Shown here in pieces: positions 26,096 to 35,750 of a stretch of 64,000 bases of DNA. The stretch's first letter is position 1. The number at the start of each line of letters is the position of its first letter. This DNA is from Desulfomicrobium escambiense DSM 10707 (lineage in GTDB: Bacteria > Desulfobacterota > Desulfovibrionia > Desulfovibrionales > Desulfomicrobiaceae): positions 124,001 to 188,000 of the forward strand of contig NZ_AUAR01000005.1 of assembly GCF_000428825.1 (NCBI RefSeq), given 5' to 3'. The notes under the pieces are model-generated. The model saw only the letters and a program-made list of their open reading frames with translations. It was not told the DNA's origin and did not search any database. The translations under genes were made by a program, and so were the position numbers.

Positions 26096-27205
26096 ATGTT
26101 CGACAGACGCCTTGTCTTCCACATCAACTGGGGGCTCGTGGCCCTGACCGCGATCCTCTTCCTGGTCGGGGTGATCAACCTCTATTCGGCCAGCGCCCTG
26201 CGCGTCGCGACGGGCATCGAACTCGACAGCTACTTCAACAAGCAGCTGCTCTGGGGCGGCGCGGGCCTGCTGGTCATGTCCTGCATCGTCCTTGTGGACT
26301 ATCGCCATTTCAAGGCCGTGTCCTGGCCCTATTTCGTCCTGTCGCTGCTTCTCTTGGTCGGGGTGAGCGTGGCCGGGAAAACCATCTACGGGGCCAGACG
26401 CTGGCTCGACCTCGGGTTTTTCAACCTGCAGCCGACGGAACTGGCCAAGATAGCCGTGCTCATCCTGGGCGCGCGACTTCTGGCCCGAATGGACGGACGC
26501 CTCGGCTGGGTCAATCTGGGCAAGGTCCTCCTTGTGGGGCTCGTGCCGGCGGTGCTCGTGGTCAAGCAGCCCGACCTGGGGTCGGCCCTGAACATCCTGC
26601 TGATTCTGGGCGGGATGATCCTTTTCAAGGGCATCGCGGGCGGGGTCTTCAAAGTGCTGATCGTGGTTCTGCCCTCCACGCTGCCCTTCGGGTGGTTCTT
26701 TCTCCACGACTACCAGAAGCAGCGCATCCTGACATTCCTCGATCCCGGCAACGATCCCCTCGGCGCAGGGTATCACATCATCCAGTCCCAGATCGCCATC
26801 GGGTCGGGCGGTTTCTGGGGCAAGGGCTTCCTGCAGGGCACCCAGAGCCAGTTGCGCTTCCTGCCCGAGAAACACACGGACTTCGCCTTCGCCGTGTTCG
26901 GCGAGGAGTGGGGATTTTTCGGGTCCGTGATTCTGCTGACCCTTTTCTGCTCCTTCCTCTACCAGATCTACATCGTGGCCATGGAGGCCAAGGACGATTT
27001 CGGCAGCTATCTCGCCGCCGGGGTCTTCTTCTACTTCTTCTGGCAGATCCTCATCAACATGGGCATGGTCCTTGGCATCATGCCCGTGGTTGGCATCCCC
27101 CTGCCTTTCATCAGTTACGGGGGCAGCGCTTCCGTGGTCAATTTTTGCATGATCGGCGTGGTTCTCAACGTGGCCATGCGCAGGTTCGTCTTCAAGAACG
27201 CCTGA
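26096..27205 (+). CDS. rodA: Peptidoglycan glycosyltransferase RodA
   Basis: A 369-aa SEDS-family protein with about ten membrane segments that polymerises lipid II with PBP2. Family blocks are INLYSASALR, YGARRWLDLGFFNLQPTELAK, VVKQPDLGSALNI, GGFWGKGFLQGTQSQL, FLPEKHTDFAFAVFGEEWGF and GIPLPFISYGGSA. Last gene of mreBCD-mrdA-rodA. Confidence 0.96.
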   Translation: MFDRRLVFHINWGLVALTAILFLVGVINLYSASALRVATGIELDSYFNKQLLWGGAGLLVMSCIVLVDYRHFKAVSWPYFVLSLLLLVGVSVAGKTIYGARRWLDLGFFNLQPTELAKIAVLILGARLLARMDGRLGWVNLGKVLLVGLVPAVLVVKQPDLGSALNILLILGGMILFKGIAGGVFKVLIVVLPSTLPFGWFFLHDYQKQRILTFLDPGNDPLGAGYHIIQSQIAIGSGGFWGKGFLQGTQSQLRFLPEKHTDFAFAVFGEEWGFFGSVILLTLFCSFLYQIYIVAMEAKDDFGSYLAAGVFFYFFWQILINMGMVLGIMPVVGIPLPFISYGGSASVVNFCMIGVVLNVAMRRFVFKNA

Positions 27206-27251
27206 GGTTTCTGATCCGTTTTTTCGGAGCATGTCTTCTTTTCAGACTGGA

Positions 27252-27280
27252 GGTGCCGGAAAATGTTTCGGCACCGTTTC
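27252..27280 (+). terminator. Possible terminator after rodA
   Basis: GGTGCCGGAAA-ATG-TTTCGGCACC (one bulged G) forms a stable hairpin 47 bases after rodA, followed by GTTTCC. The T run is short, so termination may be partial. The remaining 190 bases up to the atp genes hold a weak promoter candidate and nothing else I recognise. Confidence 0.4.
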
Positions 27281-27396
27281 CGGTCGACGCGTTTTCATGG
27301 GTCAGAATGGTGCATCCAAGGCACGTGAATTTCTGAACAAAGTGCGCAAACCCAGGAGTTGCAAACCAATTTGCTGACAGTTTGTCCAAAAAGATT

Positions 27397-27425
27397 TTGA
27401 CACGAAAATGGGAATCAGATAGAGG
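27397..27425 (+). promoter_or_regulatory. Weak candidate promoter for the atp operon
   Basis: A perfect TTGACA (27397-27402), a 17-base spacer and TAGAGG (27420-27425), about 45 bases before the first atp gene. The -10 is poor; position and -35 are the main support. Confidence 0.3.
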
Positions 27426-27470
27426 CCCTGTGACTTTGAACAAAAATTCACATACTTTTTGGGGGGCGGC

Positions 27471-27893
27471 ATGATTGATCTCGATTGGACATTTTTTATG
27501 CAACTTGTGAACTTTCTGATCATCCTGACGGTGCTGAACCTGATCCTGTTTCGCCCGATCCGTGGGATCATCAAGAAGCGGGCCGAGGTCATGAGCGAAA
27601 AGCTCGGTTCCATCGAGGCCTTCACGGCCAAGGCTGAGTCCAAGCTCGAAAATTACAAGGCTTCCCTGTCCGGCGCCCGGGTCGAGGCGCAGCAGCTGCG
27701 CGTGTCCCTGAAGGCCGAAGGGTCAGAAGCCGAGGCCGCGGTCCTGTCCAAGGCCGGCGCCGAAGCCGCCGAGAAGGTCGCCGCCGCCCGCAAAGAGATC
27801 GATGGTCAGAAGCAGGCCGCCCTGAAGGCCCTGCGCAACGAAGTCGCGGGCTATGCCAAGAACGTCGCCGACAAGGTGCTCAGCAAGGCGTAG
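27471..27893 (+). CDS. ATP synthase Fo subunit b'
   Basis: A 140-aa b-type stator subunit. One N-terminal membrane helix (about 5-25: DWTFFMQLVNFLIILTVLN) is followed by LFRPIRGIIKKR and a long charged coiled coil. It pairs with the following b subunit to form a b/b' heterodimeric peripheral stalk. ATG 27471 follows a G-rich site; a TTG four codons earlier is an alternative. First gene of b'-b-delta-alpha-gamma-beta-epsilon. The a and c subunit genes are not in this window. Confidence 0.88.
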   Translation: MIDLDWTFFMQLVNFLIILTVLNLILFRPIRGIIKKRAEVMSEKLGSIEAFTAKAESKLENYKASLSGARVEAQQLRVSLKAEGSEAEAAVLSKAGAEAAEKVAAARKEIDGQKQAALKALRNEVAGYAKNVADKVLSKA

Positions 27894-27953
27894 TCGGGCT
27901 GGAATTTCCTTGTGTGTCATAGATGTACTTTTTCATATAAGGAGGGCGGAATT

Positions 27954-28523
27954 TTGAAAAAATTCAAGACTGTCGGATTGGTGACGGCAGCACTGGTTCT
28001 TTGCGCGGCGATTGCCTTCGCCAGCGACGGAGAGGGTGGGGGCCACAATAAATGGCTCGACCTTCTGTATCGCTTTATCAATTTCGGCATCGTGGCCTTC
28101 CTGGTCTACAAGTTCGCGGGCAAGCGCGTTGCGGACATGCTGACCGGCCGCACCAAGCAGATCGAGACGGATCTGGCTGACCTCGACGAGCGTAAGGAAG
28201 ACGCGGAGAAGCGCCTGCTGGAAGTTGAGTCGAGCATCGCCAATCTCGAGGCCGAGAAGGCCAAGATCCTTGCCGACGCCAAGGCCCAGGGCGAGGCCAT
28301 GCGCCAGGCGATCATCGAGAAGGCCGAAGTCCAGGCTGCGCAGATCAAGGCTCAGGCCGAAGTTTCCGCGGCTCAGGAGGCCAAGCTGGCCATCGACGCC
28401 ATCCGTGAAGAGCTGGCCGAAAAGATCGTCGCTGCCGCCGAAGACATGGTGAAAAAGCAGCTGAAGAAGAAAGATCACGAAGATTTGGTCAACGAATATC
28501 TTAAAAAGGTGGTGCTCAATTGA
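27954..28523 (+). CDS. atpF: ATP synthase Fo subunit b
   Basis: A 189-aa b subunit. TTG start (27954) chosen because AAGGAGGG lies seven bases upstream; there is no suitable ATG. The first 22 residues look like a cleavable signal peptide (MKKFKTVGLVTAALVLCAAI, then AFAS), followed by a second hydrophobic segment (YRFINFGIVAFLVYKFAGK) that anchors the mature protein. A long coiled coil follows. The stop overlaps the TTG start of the delta gene. Confidence 0.9.
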   Translation: MKKFKTVGLVTAALVLCAAIAFASDGEGGGHNKWLDLLYRFINFGIVAFLVYKFAGKRVADMLTGRTKQIETDLADLDERKEDAEKRLLEVESSIANLEAEKAKILADAKAQGEAMRQAIIEKAEVQAAQIKAQAEVSAAQEAKLAIDAIREELAEKIVAAAEDMVKKQLKKKDHEDLVNEYLKKVVLN

Positions 28524-29074
28524 CTGGGAATATCGTAGCAAGACGGTACGCCAAGGCGTTGTTCACCGTTGCGCAGGCGCAGTCCGACAAGGCTGTCATG
28601 GCGCAGTACGGCGACGACTTGGCCAGGCTGGCTGGAGTCCTGGAGAATGCGCCTGAGCTCACGAAGATCTTCCGCAACCCGATTTTCGGAGTGGAAGAAA
28701 AGAGAGGAGTGATCGTCAAGATTCTGGACAAGGTCGCGCCCTGCGCCATGGTCCGGAACTTCTGTCTGCTTCTGGCGGACAAGAACAGGCTGGCTTTTCT
28801 CCCCGAGATCAACGCGTCGTACGGCATGCTCCTGGATGCGGCCCAAGGCGTTCTTCGTGGCAAACTGGTGACGGCTGTGAAGCTTTCCGACGGGGTGCAG
28901 AAGAACGTTGTCGACAAACTGCAAAAAGAGTCGGGTCAGAAGGTGGTCCTCGATTACGAAGTTGATCAGGACATCATCGGCGGGCTCATGCTCAAGATCG
29001 GGGACAAGGTCCTTGACGCTAGTATTCGGGCTCAACTGCAAATTTTGAAAGAAAATATCAAAAGGGGTGAGTAG
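28520..29074 (+). CDS. atpH: ATP synthase F1 subunit delta
   Basis: A 184-aa delta subunit, the connector between F1 and the peripheral stalk. N-terminal block [17 protein letters not shown] and C-terminal [29 protein letters not shown] are family hallmarks. It starts with TTG overlapping the atpF stop (TTGA); an AGGTGG ribosome site lies in the end of atpF. Confidence 0.94.
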   Translation: MTGNIVARRYAKALFTVAQAQSDKAVMAQYGDDLARLAGVLENAPELTKIFRNPIFGVEEKRGVIVKILDKVAPCAMVRNFCLLLADKNRLAFLPEINASYGMLLDAAQGVLRGKLVTAVKLSDGVQKNVVDKLQKESGQKVVLDYEVDQDIIGGLMLKIGDKVLDASIRAQLQILKENIKRGE

Positions 29075-29079
29075 AGGCT

Positions 29080-30588
29080 ATGCAGATCAAAGCAGAAGAA
29101 ATTAGCCAGATCATCGAAGGCCAGATCAAGAACTACGAGAAAAAGGTCGAGATGAGCGAGACTGGCGTGGTCCTGTCGGTGGGTGACGGTATCGCCCGCG
29201 TTTACGGATGCGAAAACGCGATGGCCATGGAACTCCTCGAGTTTCCCGGTAACGTCATGGGCATGGTTCTGAACCTTGAAGAAGACTCCGTGGGCGTCGC
29301 TCTTCTCGGCGAGACCGAACACATCAAGGAAGGCGACATCGTCAAACGTACGGGCCGGATCTTCCAGGTTCCCGTCGGCGACGCGGTCATGGGCCGTGTC
29401 ATCGACCCCCTGGGCAATCCCATCGACGGTCTGGGGCCGATTCAGACGGATATGTTCCGTAACGTCGAAATCAAGGCTCCCGGCATCATCGCCCGTAAGT
29501 CCGTGCATGAACCCATGTACACGGGTCTGAAGGCCATCGACGCCATGACCCCCATCGGCCGCGGACAGCGCGAACTGATCATCGGCGACCGTCAGGTCGG
29601 CAAGACCGCCGTTGGCGTCGACGCCATCCTGGCCCAGAAGAACAGCGACATCCACTGCTTCTACGTCGCCATCGGCCAGAAGCGCTCCACCGTCGCCCAG
29701 GTCGTCGAGGCCCTGCGTCAGAACGGCGCCCTGGCCTACACCACGGTCATCTCCGCCACCGCTTCCGAACCGGCTCCCCTGCAGTTCATCGCGGCCTACT
29801 GCGGATGCACCATGGCGGAGTTCTACCGCGACAACGGCAAGCACGCCCTGATCGTGTACGACGATTTGTCCAAGCAGGCAGTGGCTTACCGCCAGATGTC
29901 CCTGCTGCTGCGCCGCCCTCCGGGACGTGAAGCTTTCCCCGGCGACGTTTTCTACCTGCACTCCCGCCTGCTGGAGCGCTCCTGCAAGGTCAACGACAGC
30001 CTCGGCGCCGGTTCCCTGACCGCCCTGCCGGTCATCGAAACCCAGGCCGGCGACGTGTCCGCGTACATCCCGACCAACGTTATCTCCATCACGGACGGTC
30101 AGGTCTACCTGGAGCCGAACCTGTTCATGGCCGGCATCCGTCCCGCCATCAACGTCGGTCTGTCCGTCTCCCGAGTCGGCGGTGCGGCCCAGATCAAGGC
30201 CATGAAGAAGGTCGCCGGCACCCTGCGTCTTGACCTCGCCCAGTACCGCGAACTGGCCGCCTTCGCCCAGTTCGGCTCCGATTTGGACAAGGCCACCAAA
30301 ACCAAGCTGACCCGCGGTGAGCGTCTGGTCGAACTGCTCAAGCAGCCCCAGTACCAGCCCATGCCCGTCGAAGAGCAGGTCGCCGTGCTGTACGCCGGTA
30401 CCCGCGGCTACCTCGACGACGTCGCCGTGACCGACGCCATCCGCTTCGGTAACGAACTGGTCGATTTCATGCGCAACCAGAAATCCGACGTCCTGGCCGA
30501 AATCGTGCAGACCAAGGACCTTGGCGCCGAAACCGAAAAGAAGCTGGCCGCAGCCCTCACCGAGTTCAAAGCCGGTTTCAAAGCCTAG
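29080..30588 (+). CDS. atpA: ATP synthase F1 subunit alpha
   Basis: A 502-aa non-catalytic nucleotide-binding subunit. The P-loop is [10 protein letters not shown] and the family block [20 protein letters not shown] is present; the N-terminus ([20 protein letters not shown]) binds delta. Length is standard. Five bases after atpH. Confidence 0.98.
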   Translation: MQIKAEEISQIIEGQIKNYEKKVEMSETGVVLSVGDGIARVYGCENAMAMELLEFPGNVMGMVLNLEEDSVGVALLGETEHIKEGDIVKRTGRIFQVPVGDAVMGRVIDPLGNPIDGLGPIQTDMFRNVEIKAPGIIARKSVHEPMYTGLKAIDAMTPIGRGQRELIIGDRQVGKTAVGVDAILAQKNSDIHCFYVAIGQKRSTVAQVVEALRQNGALAYTTVISATASEPAPLQFIAAYCGCTMAEFYRDNGKHALIVYDDLSKQAVAYRQMSLLLRRPPGREAFPGDVFYLHSRLLERSCKVNDSLGAGSLTALPVIETQAGDVSAYIPTNVISITDGQVYLEPNLFMAGIRPAINVGLSVSRVGGAAQIKAMKKVAGTLRLDLAQYRELAAFAQFGSDLDKATKTKLTRGERLVELLKQPQYQPMPVEEQVAVLYAGTRGYLDDVAVTDAIRFGNELVDFMRNQKSDVLAEIVQTKDLGAETEKKLAAALTEFKAGFKA

Positions 30589-30608
30589 GATCGTTTAAGG
30601 AGTCGTAA

Positions 30609-31481
30609 ATGGCATCACTGAGGGACATTCAAAACAAGATCGTCGGTGTGAAAAAGACCAAGCAGATCACGAAAGCGATGAACATGGTCGCTTCCGCGAA
30701 GCTGCGTGGTGCTCAGAACCGAATCGAGCGCTTCCGTCCCTATGCTGATAAGTTCCATGACATTCTTATCGATCTGGCTTCCCGCGCCGACGCCAGCGTT
30801 CATCCCCTGCTTGAGAAGCGCGAAGAGATCCAGAACATAGGCATCGTTCTGGTCACTTCGGACAAGGGGCTGTGCGGCAGCTTCAACGCGAACCTCTGCA
30901 ACGCCGCCAACAGGCTGGCCAAGCAGAAGGAAGCAGAAGGCAAGACCGTCAAGTTTATCTGCATCGGAAAAAAAGGCAGGGATTTCATCCGCAAGACGAG
31001 GTTCGAGATCGTTTCGCAGTACGCTGAGAATATGACCAACTTCGATTTCCAGTTGGCCAGCGAAACGGGCAACCTCGTCATCGATGGATATCTCTCCGGA
31101 CAGTTTGACGAAGTGCATATCGTTTTCGGAAAGTTCGTGAGCATCGCCAAGCAGGAAGCGACGTCGTCACAGATCCTCCCGGCCGAGACGGCCGAGGCGG
31201 AAGCACCGACCGGCGCCACCAGCGAATACATCTTCGAACCATCGGTGGAAGGGCTTCTGGCCGAACTTCTGCCCAGATACGTCAAGGTTCAGATGTACCG
31301 CGGCCTGCTTGATACTTCGGCCAGCGAGCATGCGGCGCGCATGTCGGCCATGGATAACGCGACCAAGAACTGCGACGAAATGGTCGGCAGCCTGACCCTT
31401 GTCTACAACAAGGCGCGCCAGGCGAGCATCACCACCCAATTAATGGACATCGTAGGCGGTGCCGAGGCACTGAAAGGATAA
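30609..31481 (+). CDS. atpG: ATP synthase F1 subunit gamma
   Basis: A 290-aa central rotor shaft. Terminal helices MASLRDIQNKIVGVKKTKQI and SITTQLMDIVGGAEAL form the coiled coil within alpha3beta3; the middle has SDKGLCGSFNANL. AAGGAG precedes the ATG. Confidence 0.97.
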   Translation: MASLRDIQNKIVGVKKTKQITKAMNMVASAKLRGAQNRIERFRPYADKFHDILIDLASRADASVHPLLEKREEIQNIGIVLVTSDKGLCGSFNANLCNAANRLAKQKEAEGKTVKFICIGKKGRDFIRKTRFEIVSQYAENMTNFDFQLASETGNLVIDGYLSGQFDEVHIVFGKFVSIAKQEATSSQILPAETAEAEAPTGATSEYIFEPSVEGLLAELLPRYVKVQMYRGLLDTSASEHAARMSAMDNATKNCDEMVGSLTLVYNKARQASITTQLMDIVGGAEALKG

Positions 31482-31491
31482 GGGGGCATAA

Positions 31492-32904
<1,413 letters not shown>

Positions 32905-32925
32905 TTCTTGCCCTGGGGTATTGAT

Positions 32926-33354
32926 ATGGCTAAGACAATAACGCTTGAAATTGTGACACCGGACAAGATGGTGCTGCAGGAAGAGGTCGACTACGTCGGC
33001 GCTCCCGGCATCAACGGTGAATTCGGTGTCCTGCCCAATCATATCCCGTTTCTCTCTGCGCTTGGTATAGGGAGCCTCTACTACAAACTGAACGGCAAAA
33101 AGTACTACGTCTTTGTTGCCGGCGGGTTTGCAGAGGTGTCCCCTGCGAAGGTGACAGTTCTTGCTGAAGTGGCGGAAAAAGCTGAAGAAATCGATCTGGA
33201 ACGGGCCCGCAGGGCTCAGGAAAGAGCCGAGCAGCGCGCCAAGCAGCAACAGGAGAAATTGGATCACGCGGCCGTGCAGGCCGCCCTGGCCAGGGCGCTT
33301 CACCGCATGAAGTGTCGTGCTAGCGCCGTGAGCGAAGGCACGTGCCGCATGTAA
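32926..33354 (+). CDS. atpC: ATP synthase F1 subunit epsilon
   Basis: A 142-aa epsilon subunit with the N-terminal beta-sandwich ([37 protein letters not shown]) and a helical C-terminal domain. The last dozen residues ([13 protein letters not shown]) extend beyond the usual end and contain two Cys. ATG 32926 chosen to match the family start ([14 protein letters not shown]); an in-frame ATG 18 bases upstream is close to the atpD stop. Confidence 0.94.
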   Translation: MAKTITLEIVTPDKMVLQEEVDYVGAPGINGEFGVLPNHIPFLSALGIGSLYYKLNGKKYYVFVAGGFAEVSPAKVTVLAEVAEKAEEIDLERARRAQERAEQRAKQQQEKLDHAAVQAALARALHRMKCRASAVSEGTCRM

Positions 33355-33376
33355 TGAAGGCTGTATGACGACTACG

Positions 33377-33408
33377 AAGGCAGGTTCTCCGGAACCTGCC
33401 TTTTTTTT
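33377..33408 (+). terminator. Rho-independent terminator of the atp operon
   Basis: GGCAGGTTC-TCCG-GAACCTGCC (33379-33400), perfect 9-bp stem, then eight T; 24 bases after the atpC stop. Confidence 0.95.
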
Positions 33409-33420
33409 GGCATCAGGCTC

Positions 33421-33449
33421 TTGAAGGGCGGCTCATCTGTCGATATTTT
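33421..33449 (+). promoter_or_regulatory. Candidate promoter for glmU
   Basis: TTGAAG (33421-33426), a 17-base spacer and TATTTT (33444-33449), located just after the atp terminator and about 110 bases before glmU. Four of six matches in each box. Confidence 0.4.
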
Positions 33450-33559
33450 CCTGGTCTGTTTGCAAACGGGATTATGAGAACATCTGCGACGCCGGCGTCC
33501 TGTCAGGCGCCGATATTTCCCGCCAGTCGGGAGACTCTCGCACAGCTATGGAGTAACGG

Positions 33560-34948
33560 ATGAGCGCCACATTGGGTTATGTTCTTCTTGCGGCCGGAAA
33601 GGGAACCAGGATGCATTCCGATTCCCCGAAGGTGCTGCAAGCGGTTTTGGGCAAGCCTTTACTTGGATATGTCTTCGATGCGCTTGCGCATGTCCCGCCA
33701 GGGCTCGTTTGGACGGTCATCGGGTTCGGGGCGCATGAGGTCCGCGCTGCATTTGCCGCACGGGATCTGCAATTCGTCCTGCAGGAAGAGCAACTGGGCA
33801 CAGGGCATGCCGTTTCGCTCGCCTGGCCGGAGATCGTCGCCAGCGGTCTGACCCACGTCTGTGTTCTGAATGGAGACACCCCGTACGTGCCGGTGCAGGA
33901 AGTGGAGGCCCTTGCGGATTTGTGCCGAGATGAGGGCGCTGCAATGGGCATGCTGACCCTGGAGCTGGAAAACCCTTTCGGATACGGACGGGTAGTTCGG
34001 TTCCCAGATGGCACGGTCTTGCGTGTCGTGGAGGAAAAAGACTTCGATGCCGTGGAATATGGAGGCGAGATCAATGAGGTCAATTCCGGCGTCTACGTGT
34101 TCGATGTGGCCCAGTGCTCAGGGCTTTTGGCGAAGATGGACCGGGACAACGCCCAGGGCGAGTTCTATCTTACGCAGTTGATCAGCCTTTGCGCCGAGGC
34201 GGGGCTGTGCGTTGCAGGCATGCCGTTTGGCAGCTCCGAGCTGCTGCGCGGCATCAATTCTCCGCAGGAGTTGGTTGACTTCGAGGAAGCACTCCGAGCC
34301 CGGATTGTCGCGGGACATCTGCGGTCAGGCGTCATTCTGCGCGGTGGATCATCGATCGTCATCGGGCCCGATGTCGAAATCGCACCCGGGGCCGAGATCG
34401 TCGGTCCGTGCGAAATCTACGGGCGCACACGGATTGAGCGCGGCGCGCGCATCTCGTCCCACTGCTGGATCAGGGACGCGGTTCTTGGTCCTTGCCAAGT
34501 GAAATCCTTTTCTCATATTGAGGGGGCACGCATCGGCGAAGGTGCGTCGGTTGGTCCCTATGCCCGTCTCCGGCCGGGGGCAGACATCGGCCGCAAGGCT
34601 CGGGTCGGCAATTTCGTGGAGGTCAAGAATGCGACCCTCCACGAGGGCGCCAAGGCGGGGCACCTGTCCTACCTCGGCGACAGCGACATCGGCGCGGACG
34701 TGAACATCGGCGCGGGCACCATCACCTGCAACTATGACGGGGTGCGCAAGCACCGCACCGAGATCCGCGAGAAAGCCTTCATCGGAAGCAACACCGCCCT
34801 GGTGGCCCCGGTGGTCGTTGGGGCCGGGGCAGTTGTCGGGGCTGGGTCCGTGGTGACGAAGGACGTCCCTGACGCGGCCCTCTGCGTCGCCAGGGCCCGA
34901 CAGACGAACATCGAGAGAAGAAAGCGCCAAGAAAAACCTCAATCCTAG
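33560..34948 (+). CDS. glmU: Bifunctional GlmU: N-acetylglucosamine-1-P uridyltransferase / glucosamine-1-P acetyltransferase
   Basis: A 462-aa cytoplasmic enzyme that makes UDP-GlcNAc for peptidoglycan and lipid A. The N-terminal uridyltransferase domain begins LLAAGKGTRMHSDSPKVLQ and contains LNGDTPYV; the C-terminal left-handed beta-helix has hexapeptide repeats with VEVKNATLHEGAKAGHLSYL and NYDGVRKHRT. GGAG precedes the ATG. The linked acetyltransferase part is complete. Followed eight bases later by a small coiled-coil gene. Confidence 0.97.
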   Translation: MSATLGYVLLAAGKGTRMHSDSPKVLQAVLGKPLLGYVFDALAHVPPGLVWTVIGFGAHEVRAAFAARDLQFVLQEEQLGTGHAVSLAWPEIVASGLTHVCVLNGDTPYVPVQEVEALADLCRDEGAAMGMLTLELENPFGYGRVVRFPDGTVLRVVEEKDFDAVEYGGEINEVNSGVYVFDVAQCSGLLAKMDRDNAQGEFYLTQLISLCAEAGLCVAGMPFGSSELLRGINSPQELVDFEEALRARIVAGHLRSGVILRGGSSIVIGPDVEIAPGAEIVGPCEIYGRTRIERGARISSHCWIRDAVLGPCQVKSFSHIEGARIGEGASVGPYARLRPGADIGRKARVGNFVEVKNATLHEGAKAGHLSYLGDSDIGADVNIGAGTITCNYDGVRKHRTEIREKAFIGSNTALVAPVVVGAGAVVGAGSVVTKDVPDAALCVARARQTNIERRKRQEKPQS

Positions 34949-34956
34949 GACGTTAC

Positions 34957-35136
34957 ATGGATATCCTGAATCAACTCACCGAGAAGATAACCCTTCTCCT
35001 GGAACGCCAGGAGGCCTTGAAACTTGAGAATTCGCAATTAAAGGAATCTCTTGAGCAGGAACGACAGACCAAGGAAGCGGTCCTGGCCAAGGTCGAAAAT
35101 ATCTTGAACAGGTTGCAAGAGGTTGATAGAAACTAG
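34957..35136 (+). CDS. Small coiled-coil protein, 59 aa, ZapB-like position
   Basis: A short gene that encodes MDILNQLTEKITLLLERQEA... and ends ...LQEVDRN. Nearly the whole product is one predicted coiled coil with regular Leu/Ile heptads and many Glu/Gln/Lys. Length and composition resemble the division factor ZapB, and it lies directly before zapA (three bases apart) and just after glmU. CTAGGA provides a weak ribosome site. Function as a Z-ring-associated coiled coil is inferred from context only. Confidence 0.75.
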   Translation: MDILNQLTEKITLLLERQEALKLENSQLKESLEQERQTKEAVLAKVENILNRLQEVDRN

Positions 35137-35139
35137 TCA

Positions 35140-35415
35140 ATGCCAGGATACAATTTGACCGTGCTCGGCCTCGAACTTTCCTTCGAGGCCGACGTCCCGC
35201 CCGAGCGGATTCGCCAAGCGGTGGATTTCGTGCACAAGCGATACAGCGAGTTGCAGGGGCGGGCCAGCAACATGAGCAAGGAGCGGCTCCTGACATATCT
35301 GGCACTCAGTCTGGCCGACGATTATTTACATGATCAAGGGAGGCTGTCGCAGCTTGAAGGCAATCTGCAGCAGCTTCTTTCGAAGATAGATAGTCCTGAA
35401 GAACAGCAGACCTAA
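35140..35415 (+). CDS. zapA: Cell division protein ZapA
   Basis: A 91-aa ZapA that cross-links FtsZ filaments. The N-terminal globular domain (YNLTVLGLELSFEADVPPE... VDFVHKRYSELQGRA) is followed by a C-terminal coiled coil. Three bases after the 59-aa coiled-coil gene and immediately before the 6S RNA gene, an association seen in many proteobacteria. Confidence 0.88.
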   Translation: MPGYNLTVLGLELSFEADVPPERIRQAVDFVHKRYSELQGRASNMSKERLLTYLALSLADDYLHDQGRLSQLEGNLQQLLSKIDSPEEQQT

Positions 35416-35416
35416 A

Positions 35417-35590
35417 CCCTGGAGGGTCAGTGATTGGTGATGCGTTTTTGAGCCAATAAAGCGCAATTAGGGTAGCTTACAACGGCCTTGTGTGCATGCT
35501 CCGGATATTACCGGAGAAGCCTTATGGGCTGTAGCCAACCCCCTCTTAACTTAAGAGGTTCAAAATAAATCCCAACACTGCCTTCCGGGG
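35417..35590 (+). ncRNA. ssrS: 6S RNA
   Basis: A 174-nt non-coding gene right after zapA. Conserved 6S sequence is present: GCATGCTCCGG, a loop, CCGGAGAAGCCTTA (35494-35524), close to the enterobacterial GCAUGCUCGG...CCGAGAAGCCUUAAA. The ends form a long closing helix: CCCTGGAGGG-T-CAGTG (35417-35432) pairs with CACTG-CCTTCCGGGG (35576-35590) in about 15 pairs including a few G-U and one bulge. A further hairpin is CCTCTTAA-C-TTAAGAGG (35542-35558). 6S RNA binds the sigma70 RNA polymerase holoenzyme and represses it in slow growth. Followed by CTTTTC. Bases 35591-35750 hold nothing else I recognise apart from the rny ribosome site. Confidence 0.9.
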
Positions 35591-35750
35591 CTTTTCAAAA
35601 GTCTGTCCCTTCGTTGACCAGGCCCGCCCGATTCCCTCCTTGCAGATGCGATCACACGCGCTGTCGTTCCGGACGTCCGATTGAAGGACAGGAGCGTCAC
35701 TTTATGGCCCTCGCGCAGGCGTTTCAATATATTGCGCCAAGGAGTTTTTC

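Noticed and set aside
24968-27232. A 754-codon open frame on the minus strand opposite mrdA and rodA
   Set aside because: It is antisense to two clearly conserved genes, has the His/Gln/Asp/Arg-rich composition typical of shadow frames in GC-rich DNA and shows no recognisable domain.
33488-33499. Perfect 12-base palindrome GACGCCGGCGTC upstream of glmU
   Set aside because: Short GC palindromes are frequent in DNA of this composition, and no second copy or promoter overlap supports an operator.
34009-34024. TGGCACGGTCTTGC, resembling a sigma-54 promoter
   Set aside because: It lies inside glmU and the spacing between the GG and GC elements is one base too short.
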